Positions 1 to 10,191 of a stretch of DNA of 54,367 bases are shown here, in pieces. Both the position numbers and the translations under genes were made by a program. Position 1 is the first letter of the stretch. Each line of letters opens with the position of its first letter. Origin of the DNA: Arachnopeziza araneosa (Eukaryota > Ascomycota > Leotiomycetes > Helotiales > Arachnopezizaceae); NCBI GenBank assembly GCA_003988855.1, contig QYAI01000162.1:1-54367 (forward strand), read 5' to 3'. The notes beneath the pieces were generated by a model that saw only the letters and a program-made list of their open reading frames with translations, was not told the origin of the DNA and did no database searches.

Positions 1-1509
1 GGTGCTCTGTAGGACCTCCTTTATAGAGAGTCCTACGCACGTGCTCTCGCTAGTGAAATGACGGAAAAATGTCATGTACCCTGGAACCCCACTACAATAG
101 TGCGAGTCAGAAAGAAATCCGGACAGCGTGCACACCAGCAGGCAATAGTTCCGATATTAATCTGCTACAGCTAATTTCAGCAGCAAGGATTCCTCCAGCA
201 CACAAACCGAGCAAGTAAGTATTAGGGGAAATTAGATATGCTCGCCGTGAGTCACTATAATAACTTTTCTCATGTTAAAATTTATACATGAACACAATAT
301 CGAAATAAATCAATCACCTAATAAAGAAACCTAATAAGTAGATACAGATCAAAGGAATTTGAACTGCAGCAGGAATCTAGCCTTGACGTGATTTAACTAG
401 TAATTCAGCAATGTTTGCAAAGCGAGGAAAAGACTGTCTCTCGCGAAGGTGCAATTTGCCAATCTCGGCCCTGAGAACTTGATATAATTGTTCAAAGAAA
501 GCAGTTAAGACAGGATTATGCTTAATAAGAAGGAGTTAACTAAGCTTAGTGTTAACATCGTAAGTCTAATCCCCCAAGAGATACACGTTGGTTTGGTATG
601 TCATGTTTGTAGAAGAAAGAGCAAGACTACAATCACAGGATCATATACTCTAAAGTTTGTTTGAAATACAAATGGGGAGAAGATATATCAAGAAAGAAAT
701 TTTAAGCTTCCTCCAACTAGAAGGAGCCGCAATCGTGTTAAGACTTTGCTTAATTCGTTCGGGGCCTGTTTAACGTGTTAGCTAGAATAAGAAGCTTCCA
801 TAGCTGGATTCTCTATCTTTCCATCGTCGCTGCAGCTTGCTGACCGCACTTGGATCGAGACGAGCTCGCCTTTGCGATACAACTATAGACAGCAAGGAAC
901 AAGCTAATTCCTGAACGACAAAGGATTTTATGCTCCGGAGGGGAACGAAAACGTGTCTCTAGGGATCAGCCGAAAGGGACGAAGGCGGTTGGCACTAGCA
1001 AAGTATTTAGGCTAGCATTTGTCGCCCCTTCGCCCCTTCTGGACTTGTTCCGAAGAGTCGATACCTAAGTACTCCCGTCGACAGTTAGCGTCTTGCGTGA
1101 TTATGATCGAGAGTTACTAAGGACAGTAGAACAAGACTGCGTAGATAGACAAAGCAGTTTTATCGACAACTGTCGTAATTGGATGGTAAGTTTGTTAATA
1201 CATTAAGCTGTTGCTTTAAAATCTACGTCTTTCTTCTCTGGTGCTTGCTCGAATTATTTCTGGAAGATCTTCTCTAGATTAAGCTAACCAATCACTTCTT
1301 ATAAAAAACCACACAAGCTAGCTTTCTCATTTGTCTTAGATTATAACTATTCATGAAACCTTTTTGACCAGGACAAAGATATCGCTTGAACCCTTCCAAT
1401 TTGCATACCAACAATTCAACAGAGCGATTTTCATGACTTCAAGGAACCATAGCATTGATTTTAGAAATTATTTAAGTCCAATACTATCCATTGAACTCAC
1501 GGATGATGC
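1..1509. other. left-edge stretch without a recognisable gene
   Basis: Every frame on both strands is broken by stops within short distances and no peptide resembles a family I know. The one plus-strand frame at 1364-1570 lies opposite the start of the multicopper oxidase relic and has no protein-like composition. A GC-rich patch near 1020-1042 repeats the unit CGCCCCTT twice. I see no RNA gene. The stretch probably flanks or once belonged to the dead cluster to its right. Confidence 0.6.
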
Positions 1510-2510
1510 CCACTTTGATCCACCGCATACTCACTCGGTATCTCTGGCCAACGATCGACACCATCCATAATAACGACTGCCATTCCGCCAGCCAAATGGA
1601 TCTCAGAATGGCAATGCAGAAGCCAAGGTCCTGGATTGGTAACCTGATAGCTCATAATAAGCCATGACGGTCCACTGAACGAAGTCAGATAAACATCCTG
1701 GTATGATGGATTTACGAAATTGAAACTGGCTGGCTCGGCGGCTACAGCTGCAGTTACGGGTGTGTAATTCCAAATTCCTGAACCTGCTCCGGCGAACCAA
1801 GTTCGAGAAGAATGTTTCTAGATGACGTGACTTATCTCTTGGCTCTCGCCTGCCTTTGCACCCACTTGAATAATGAGATCGACCCATTGCCCATACTTTG
1901 TACGAATTGTGAGATTAGCATTCGTAGCTGCAGCGCCATTGGGATTGTATAGTAATGGAGCATAAGCGTTGTCATCTACCGGCATGGCTGCTTCTCCAGT
2001 GGAAGTCCAAGTATAGGCAGTTCTAAAGCGACTAAGGTAGAAAATGCACTCAGCGTCAGACTTCGAAGCTGGTTTGGTAGCTGGGAAAGGGATCAAATTG
2101 TCTCCAGCTTGCAACCCAGCCGCATTTGCTGTAGCATTTTTGCCACCATAAGTGACTCATGGTGTAGTTTGGCCAATGGCTTTACCGTGTTTTTATCTAA
2201 ATATACCATAGCTGTGATGATTTGAGAGATCCCGTTATCCGGAATACGAATTGTGTAGTCCCCAGGAGCTTGATCAAGCTTGATCATGACACTGTATCGC
2301 TTCGCTGGTAGTATCGTAAGGTACTGATATTTCTCGAGCTGGACATATTGACCACCCATTTCATAAAGCCACAAGTCATACTCGTCAATGGAAAATACAA
2401 TAGCTTTCATAGTAGAAGCCATTACGATATTCAAACTGGCCCATCCAGTGCTCTCATCCACTGTAATAGCCGATGTAGAGTCATTCGCTGCTGTACAACC
2501 ACTCTGCGCT
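1510..2510 (-). pseudogene. multicopper oxidase (laccase-like), C-terminal half, broken
   Basis: Minus-strand peptides match the second half of an ascomycete laccase-like multicopper oxidase. In order they show a middle cupredoxin stretch with RYSVMIKLDQAPGDYTIRI (about 2320-2230), a piece with LTIRTKYGQWVDLIIQV (about 1940-1880), and the C-terminal type-1 copper block HCHSEIHLAGGM (about 1620-1580). The middle piece sits in the same frame as a fatty acid synthase fragment. The frame then shifts near 2150. An in-frame TAG follows HVI near 1820, inside what should be an HPxHxH copper motif, and the N-terminal cupredoxin domain is absent. An intact enzyme would oxidise phenols or metals outside the cell or in cell-wall pigment synthesis. 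The family is secure; this copy cannot be functional. Confidence 0.85.
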
Positions 2511-3170
2511 GCTGCGATGTGGAATAAGTTGGGAGCAGTTTGAGGGTCCTCCAGCCACTTTTTCAATTCAAACCCACAGTTTTCGTGAAAGCTAGGTGCT
2601 TCCGGTAGACATGCAAGTCTTGCCAACGCTTCACTGGCAGAGTCTACAAGGTCCTTGAGTAGGGGCCCCAATGTCGCATAGAGTTGACGCAGATTTTCGA
2701 GGCATGTTAAGTTTGCTGTCCCCTGTCCTCCAAAAATTGCATATAATTTTGCATTTCCTTGACAAGCAGCTTCAAATAATCCGGAACTCAAGGGCTGAGC
2801 CCGCATATCGGCTTTGTATAGAGAGGCATAGTATGCCCTTAATAGTTGAGTTCGCGCAGCTTCATTCACATCACTCAAAAATGAGTCGATATCTTGGTTC
2901 CCAAGAGCTTCATTTTCGAAAGCTACCAAAACAGCTTGAAGGGTCTTCGGAGGAATTTCTGTTTCAAGTAGAAAGCGGCAAAATTGATGAAAAATTCCCA
3001 ATGGAGAGGGCAAGTCAAAGTTGTTTTCTTCGGTTAACTCGGTCGATCCCAAGGAGAATGTTTCGATATATGGAGCAAGTACTTTGGCGTCATCAACCAA
3101 AGCATGAAAATACCATCTGTCTTGCCAATTCTAGTTTGTTACTGAAATCCGACACCGAGATGCCTTGAAA
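2490..3170 (-). pseudogene. fungal fatty acid synthase beta subunit, N-terminal fragment
   Basis: The minus-strand frame ending at 3100 reads about 190 residues of the N-terminus of a fungal type I FAS beta subunit. It has the acidic helical entry region (FHQFCRFLLE, LLRAYYASLYK) and then the start of the acetyl/starter transferase domain with KLYAIFGGQGT at residues 118-128 and WLEDPQ at about 182-187. Near 2490-2530 homology switches without a stop to multicopper oxidase. The catalytic serine region and the enoyl reductase, dehydratase and malonyl transferase domains are missing; full beta subunits are about 2000 residues. The open frame continues upstream of 3100 to about 3150 without a clear ATG. 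It faces the FAS alpha pseudogene across a short shared upstream region, the usual layout of metabolite-cluster FAS pairs. Confidence 0.8.
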
Positions 3171-3622
3171 GCTGCGGATTTCCACATTTTGCCAATAGTC
3201 CTTGAAACTCCTGGTCTCTAGCTTTCTACACCATCGAATTGAACGTTCTCTTTTCACCTCTCTACCGTCACGCTTGGGTTCTTTCTCAATGGTTGATTTC
3301 GCATGCCCGCTTGCGAACTTCTAGGATTGCCCTTTCGGGAGTTCCATTTTGGGCGTTTCCCGTCCCCTGTCGAATCCTGTTTGGACTTCGGCGTCTCATC
3401 AGGGGGGTAGATTTCCGATTCGCGAGCACCTGACAGACTCAGTCTGAGGTCTGGGATTGGTATGATGAGATGTGATACGTCCTGGGAGGAACTACTGGAA
3501 TCGCAAGACAGAGGATAGTACAGCTGTAGCGATCCTAAATTTCGCAAATAGTCGCGTGTCATCTTTAAACTTGATTCTAGCCTGAACTTAGGAAGTAGGT
3601 GGTTTTGCCAACGTAATTAGTC
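3171..3622. promoter_or_regulatory. former divergent promoter region between FAS relics
   Basis: About 450 bp separates the 5' ends of the divergent FAS beta and FAS alpha relics. By position it would have been their shared upstream region. I cannot point to a factor-binding motif with confidence, and the short frames here look like chance. Confidence 0.35.
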
Positions 3623-6600
3623 ATGGTGACTTCCGGGGAAAATATGGTAGATTCGACACTAGCTATGACCACTGAAGATGAGGAGAGACGAAGGGCTCAT
3701 AGATTACTTGTTGAGTTGTTGGCGTTCGTACACTGCGGCTTTCAGTCCTGGATAGTAACCAATTCTCTGACTTCCAACAGGTATCAATCTGCTTTCCAGT
3801 TAACTGGCACCAATCACCCTTCATAAGGATTGAGAAGAATCTAACTTGATCCCAGGATCGATACTCAGAACAATCTGATATCGCGGAACCCAAAAGTCAA
3901 ACTGTTCGTAAAATTTGGCCCAGCAAAAGTCCTTGGAGGTTTGATGAGACGAACAATCGAGCCAAGTTTCCCTTCGAAAGATGTTGCAAATGCTATTGGA
4001 ATAGATTGCAAGTTTATATCTTGCGAACAAGATGACGGCGACCTTCGATATGTGTATAATGATCCTGCGGCTTTAATAGATGCGTGCGACAAAAGCAAAG
4101 AACGAAAAAAGGCAAGCACACTAGCAACACTAGTCATGATACTTTCACAACAACCTCATATTGTTCACTCTCCGACTATAGCAAATGCATAAGATATACC
4201 TATCTCAGCTAAAGAAATTGCTCGTTGTTTGATTGCATACAAGCTTAAGAAGATTTGGCAAAGCATTTCATCGAATAAGACAATTAAAGAGCTTTCTGAC
4301 GGTAAGTAGATCATATATTGCACCCACTTGGACAAAGATTTGACCAACACTCAGGACGTTCAACATTACAAAACGAGCTTTTGGCAGACCTGGGACACGA
4401 GTTTGGAAATCTGCCTAACAGAGTTGAAGATATATCTTTAGACGCCTTTTCCCAAGCACTAGAAGTGTTGCATACAGGTGATATTGGAAAGCAATCTACA
4501 ACGCTTATTGCGAAGTTCATTTCTTCAAAGATACCATCTGGGTGGAATAGCCATGCAATAAGAGAGTATGTGCGAACGAAATGGGGTCTTGGGTCACTAC
4601 TGCAAGATGCTTGCTGTCTTACTGGTCGCCATCACTTCCGAGTCATAGTCTCGGTTAGCTACAGCAGAGGCAGCAAAGGCATACTTTGATGGCCTTATTT
4701 TGTAATATGCTGCCGCCAACGGCATTAATTTGCAAAACCCTCAAGCTCAAAGCGATGTAAGGAAAGTACCTGCAACGTTTATTGACGAAAGCCAGCTTCT
4801 TGCTCTCGAGAAAAGGCATCAAACCCTCGCTTCAAAGCAAATTATCGCGTTGACCAAGTATTTTAATATTGATATCCATTCAGAAGATCAAAAGTCAGCA
4901 AACTCATCAGAGATGATCCGACAGAAGCTTAACGTTTGGAGATCAGAGTTCGCAGAAGAATTCGAAATTGGTATTCAGCCTTGCTTCAACCCCAAACAAG
5001 GACGTCGATTTGGCTCGCCGTGGAACACGGCTCGAGAGGACCTCATTCGTTTATACGCCAAAAATGGGCAATTGACAAGGAAGGAGAAGATTTGTAATCA
5101 ATCGTCCTCCACCTTTCAAATTGTGCAGATATCTTGCTGCAGAAGATGCTGGAGACCCTCATGAGTCTATCCTTGGACCAGAAAAAACTCGAAACGGGGT
5201 CAGCAAGATTGGTTGCATGCTTATGAAAACCATCAGTATTCCTACTAGGCCAGTCTTCAAATATTTATTGTCATCTATAGCACCACGTACCAGAATATCC
5301 CCAACTGGAAGGATTGAATACACGGAAATCCAACGTTCGAAGCATGGTACTGCTGTTTCTTACAAAGAACTAATTAAGGGCCATAAAATCCTGACTGATA
5401 CAAAAATTGAAATCCCATTTTTGCACATACAACGCAAACGAAACACTGAATGGAAGATTGATCCTGATTTTACCAAGATCTTTCATGAATGAGTCGACTT
5501 AGGAATGACAGAAGGGTTTTCTTTCACGGGAAAGAATGTCTTTGTCACCGGAGCTGGCCCACATTCAATCGCTATAAAAGTTGTTCGAGGTCTCTTAACT
5601 GGAGGAGCGCATGCGATTATGACTACCAGTCGAGCCCCATCGGAGTCTGCTAAACTTTGCCAAAAGCTCTATGCAGAGTGCGGAGCCAATGGCTCAGAAC
5701 TCACGCTTATCAGATTCAATCAAGGCTCGGCACAAGATTGCGAGGCTTTGATAGATTATATATACGCAGATTCTGGTCTTGGGTGGATTCTGGATGTTGT
5801 AATTCCCTTTGCAGCGATTTCTGATAACGGAAGAGAGGTTGATAGTTTAGGCGCAAGATCTAAGCTAGCGCATCAACTCATGATTGTAAACACTTTACGT
5901 CTTCTCGGATCAGATGTGCAGCGCAAACGTAATTGTCATATAACCACCAGACCGACCTTGGTCCTACTGCCATTGTCGCCAAACCATGAAACTCTCGGAG
6001 GAGATGGACTATATAGCGAGTCAAAGCTTAGACTGGAGAGCCTCTTCAATCGATTTTATTCCGAAAGTTAGGCAGATTATCTCCTTGTATGCGGAGCAGT
6101 GATTGGGTGGACTAGAGGCACCGGATTGATGGATTCGAACAATGTCGTTGCTGCGACCATAGAATCGCATGAAGTTTTGACGTTCACAACTAAAGAAATG
6201 GCATTCAACCTCCTTGCACTTTTATGGGAGCCAATAATGCGGCTATGCGAGACTGAGCTAATCTGGGTAGATTTAAATGGTGGGTTGCAACTTCTGGCAA
6301 ATTTACATCAAATCGTGTCAATTGCTCGATCCCAGATTCAAAAACTCTCCTCAATCAATAAAGCTATCTATAACGAAGATCAAAGAGCACGTAGTCCTCT
6401 TGAGGGTAAAGCAATCTCTGAATCGGAAAAATTCAACGGTCAAAAGATATTCAGGTTCACCCTAGAAATTGGTTTTCCACGTCTACCAGACTATGAGCAA
6501 GAGATAACCATTCTGCAACATCTCCAAGGCATGGTCGACCTGAAGCGAGCCATTGTGGTGGTTGGTTTCTCAGAGCTTAGGCCATTGGACAGTTCAAGGA

Positions 6601-9138
6601 CTAGATGGGATAAAGAGATTCACGGAACTTTTAACCAAGCTGGCTTCATTTAAATGGTGCGGATGATGAAGTTGATTAGACATTTTGACGGAGTGGAAAA
6701 AGGAGGGCTGTATTATGTTGGATGGGTAGATGCAAAATCCGGTGGCCGCGTCCGAGACAATAAAGTAGGCAAAGTATATGGCGACGAGATCTTGAGCCAT
6801 TCTGGTATTCACATGGTGGAATCAAGTATTCACGGTGGATATGATGCGGATAAGAAAGAATATTTGCACGAGGTGGTTCTCGAAAAGGATCTCCCAGCAT
6901 TCGATTCTACACGGGCAACCGCAGAATCTTTCAAACTTCGGCACAAAGACAAGGTCAGGATATGGCAAAGCCATACGGGTTATCCAGATGAGTTTAAGGT
7001 TCAACTTAAATAGGGTGTAACTATCATGCTACCAAAATCAGCTTCTTTTGGTAGTATAGTTGCTGGCCAGATCCCAACAGGATGGGCGCATCAATATACG
7101 GAATACCAGAGGAAGTGATATCACAGGTAGACCCAGTGACTTTGTACACTTTATGTTGTGCCTCGGAAACTCTGTAAATTGCCGGAATCACAGATCCCTT
7201 TGAGATATATAAATACTTGCACGTTTCCCAGTTGGGTATCTTCCTTGGGTCTTCATTAGGCGGTCTTTCCAAAACACGCCAGATGTATAAAGATCGATAC
7301 CTCGATAAATTAGTCCCGGTAGATGTTATCCAGGAGACCAACTTCGGTGCTCCCTCGGCCTGGGTGAATATGCTCCTTTTAGGAAGCGCTGGTCCGATCA
7401 AAACTCTCACAGGAGCTTGCGCAACTAGCGCAGAATCCCTCGACTCAGGATGCGAATCTATTCTGGCAGGTAAAACCAAGATGTGTTTCGTTGGTGGGCT
7501 GGATGACATGATAGAAGAGGATGTGTTTGCTTTCTCCACGATGAAAGCTACAGTAGATGCTAGAAACGAGCTTTCGAAAGGGCGGATTCCGGAAAAGGCG
7601 TCTCGTCCGGCGGCTGAGCCTCGAGCTGGATTTATTGAATTGCATGGCTGCGGAATGCAGATAATCACTACCGCCGAAATTGCGTTAGAAATGGGCTTGC
7701 CAATATATGGAATCATCGCATCATCGACAATGGCTACAGACGGGATTGGTCGCTCTATTCCAGCTCCAGGACAAGAGGTTTTATCATTTGCTTGAGAAGC
7801 ATCTGAAGCAGGAACATCTTCGTTGTTAGATATAGACTATCGGCAAACTAGAACGGAGCCTCAAATTTCGCAAGGTTGCTCAAGCACAACCAGTCTCTCA
7901 AGCTTGGGCATGGATATAACATGCTCTTTGACCCCTCAGTCGTCGGCAGATTCATCCATCACTACTCCTCCACATGGCATGAACAAGAATGAAATCTCCG
8001 GGGAATACCAACCTATACCAATACATAGCCTGCAGAGGTTTTGTCGTGACCAAGATCATACAATCTACCCATTAAGAGCATCACTTGCGGCATGGGGATT
8101 GGGTATCGACGATGTCGATGTCGTCTCCATGCATGGAACATCTACTCGGGCAAACGAGAAGAACGAAGCTCAAGTCATTCAGAAAGAGATGAGTCGTCTT
8201 GGTAGAACAATCGGACGGCCTATTCCTGCCACATGCCAGAAATCCATGACCGGGCATCCAAAAGCTGCGGCTGCAGCATGGATGCTGAATTGCCGCTTGC
8301 AGGCAATGAACGATGCTATAATTCCCGGTAATTAGAACGCTGATACCGTCGACGATGACATTGAAAACTTCTCTCATCTCGTCTTTCCTACACGCTGCAT
8401 AAAAGTTCGAGAAATCAAAGCGTTACTTCTCAATTCATTTGGATTTGGGCAGAAAGGAGGGCAAGTTGTTGGAGTCTCCCCAAAACATCTTTTTGGTGCA
8501 TTGACCAAGAACGAGATGGTTGAGTACACTGTGAAAATTACAGAAAGGAAAAGAAAGGCCAAACGTACGCATATCAGAGCAGTCGCAACGAACACCGTGG
8601 TCCAAATAAAACAATATTCTCCGTACGGAAAGAGTGACGCGTCTAGAATCGATCTTAATCCTTTAATCCTTTAGCTCGAATCCCAAAGGACGAAGAAAAG
8701 AACTTCCAGTTCAACACCACCAACCTACATGGGCTGTCGAAGAAGGAACCGGATACTCTCCAGAATATTTAATGTAAAAGCTCAAAATTGATTGGACATA
8801 CAATGAAGGATTGGGCGGAGATGACGCTTTCACAAAACCACAACGAAGCGGCCACGGTGGGGGTAGGCGTCAAGGAGGTCCAAAGCTTCAGTTACAATAA
8901 CCAAAACTTTGTTGATCGAAATTTCACTGGTGCAGAGCAGAGTTATTCGGCTCAGTCTGTGAATCCGCAGTTGACGCTATCTGGCAGATAGTGTTTAAAA
9001 GAAACTGTCTTCAAGAGCTTGAGACTTCCATCGGCCGGTGCTGGTTCGCCAATGATTGACATTGAAATTGTAAATGATACAGGAATGCCAGGAGTGAAGA
9101 TCAGTCAAGTTTACTTGCGAGGAGCAATGGACTAACAT
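3623..9138 (+). pseudogene. fungal fatty acid synthase alpha subunit pseudogene
   Basis: The whole domain order of a fungal FAS alpha subunit can be read, in pieces. Transferase tail: AHRLLVELLA at about 3700 and KLFVKFGPAKVLGGLMRRT at about 3900. Carrier domain: GRSTLQNELL with the pantetheine serine, reached across a clean 53-bp intron at 4302-4354. Ketoreductase: GKNVFVTGAG at about 5530. Ketosynthase: active-site GACAT at about 7418 and SMTGHPKAAAA at about 8255. A degraded phosphopantetheinyl transferase lies at 8840-9130. In-frame stops include 4190-4192, 4703-4705, 5490-5492, 6069-6071, 6651-6653, 7011-7013, 8333-8335 and 8989-8991. Frame shifts occur near 4630, 5100 and 7095. The normal product makes saturated acyl chains with the beta subunit. 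Its divergent beta partner suggests a dedicated short-chain starter synthase rather than the primary enzyme, but that is inference. Confidence 0.92.
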
Positions 9139-9386
9139 ATAGTGTGGTTTCATGGTGATACCTATGAGTTACCCCAAACCAAGAGAACAACAAGAGAGCG
9201 ATGCTTAAAATCAATGCTCATTAGATAATCCGTCAGAAGGATGTAAACGCCTAGATAGCTCATGATCTTAGAAAACCACTAGAAAATGATTTAGTTAAGT
9301 TCCCGAAATTGGTCCGAGGCTTCCACTTCCGAAACAGGCCTTCGTCCTCTATCCCCCAACTTCGACGGTGCCAACAGCAGACAGAA

Positions 9387-10178
9387 ATGAGTAGGAAAAC
9401 CGCAATTCCAGACGCATGGGACGATGATTGGGAATCGCAAGCTGACAAGGCCGAAGTGGAAGCAGCAAAGGTCGACGAGGAGGTGAAAATCACCAAAGCT
9501 GAGCGTCTGGCCAAACATGCCGAGACCAATAAGAAGATATGGGAGAATGCGTAAGGTCTACTTTGTGTGTGCAATTCGTGAGCTAATCGTTTTACCAGCG
9601 AAGAGCCTGAAACATTCCATTTCTTAGCTGCACGAGGGAGTGTCCCCTTGAAATCGGAATTCAAGCCAGCTCTGAAGGTCCTAAGTCGCAAACCCGCTCC
9701 CAAGGTAATTGAAAAGATTGACCCTGTCACTGGGCTTGCCAAAATGTCTATCGAGGATGATGAAGATGAGGTGGAGCACAAAGTTCAAGCCACACCTGAA
9801 GAACTGAGGCTGAAGGCGCAACGAGAAAGGGAAGAGAAGCAGAGGAGATATGACGAAGCTCGAGCACGGATTTTAGGTACGCCATCTGGGGCCTCATCAC
9901 CAACAGTCGTCCTTTCGACAGAAGATACGAGATCAAAACGGCACAGTGGTCGAGGTAGAGGGAATTCGCGACAAGAAAACTCCCGCCCAACAAGTCAATC
10001 GGGAACAAAAGAATTATTCGAGCCAAATTATACACCAAAACCTGGAGTTATAATACAAAAACGAACTGTAGAGGGCGGATTGTCTGCAAAGGAAGATGAT
10101 CAGATCATTCGGCCACCAAGGGGACCAGACAGTAGCGGAAGAGGGTTTGGATTTGCCAATAGAGGTAAAACAAGTTGA
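9387..10178 (+). CDS. SUZ-domain RNA-binding protein
   Basis: Two exons, 9387-9550 and 9599-10178, joined over a 48-bp intron (GTAAGG...CAG), give 247 residues. The acidic N-terminus begins SRKTAIPDAWDDDW. The centre carries a SUZ-type block: a lysine/proline stretch near FKPALKVLSRKP, then a long basic helix at about residues 125-150 with ERE-EKQRRYDEARARILG. The C-terminus has RPPRGPDSSGRGFGF, resembling the SUZ-C tail. SUZ segments bind RNA directly and occur in small eukaryotic proteins such as SZRD1; the exact fungal role is unknown to me. The ATG at 9387 was chosen because conserved sequence starts there and the longer upstream frame has no family resemblance. The gene is convergent with NAR1. 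Confidence 0.85.
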
Positions 10179-10191
10179 TTTCTGTACTAGA

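Noticed and set aside
3623..9138. Several separate small genes in the FAS alpha region
   Set aside because: The pieces follow the domain order of one FAS alpha subunit on one strand and are separated only by stops, frameshifts and at least one family intron.
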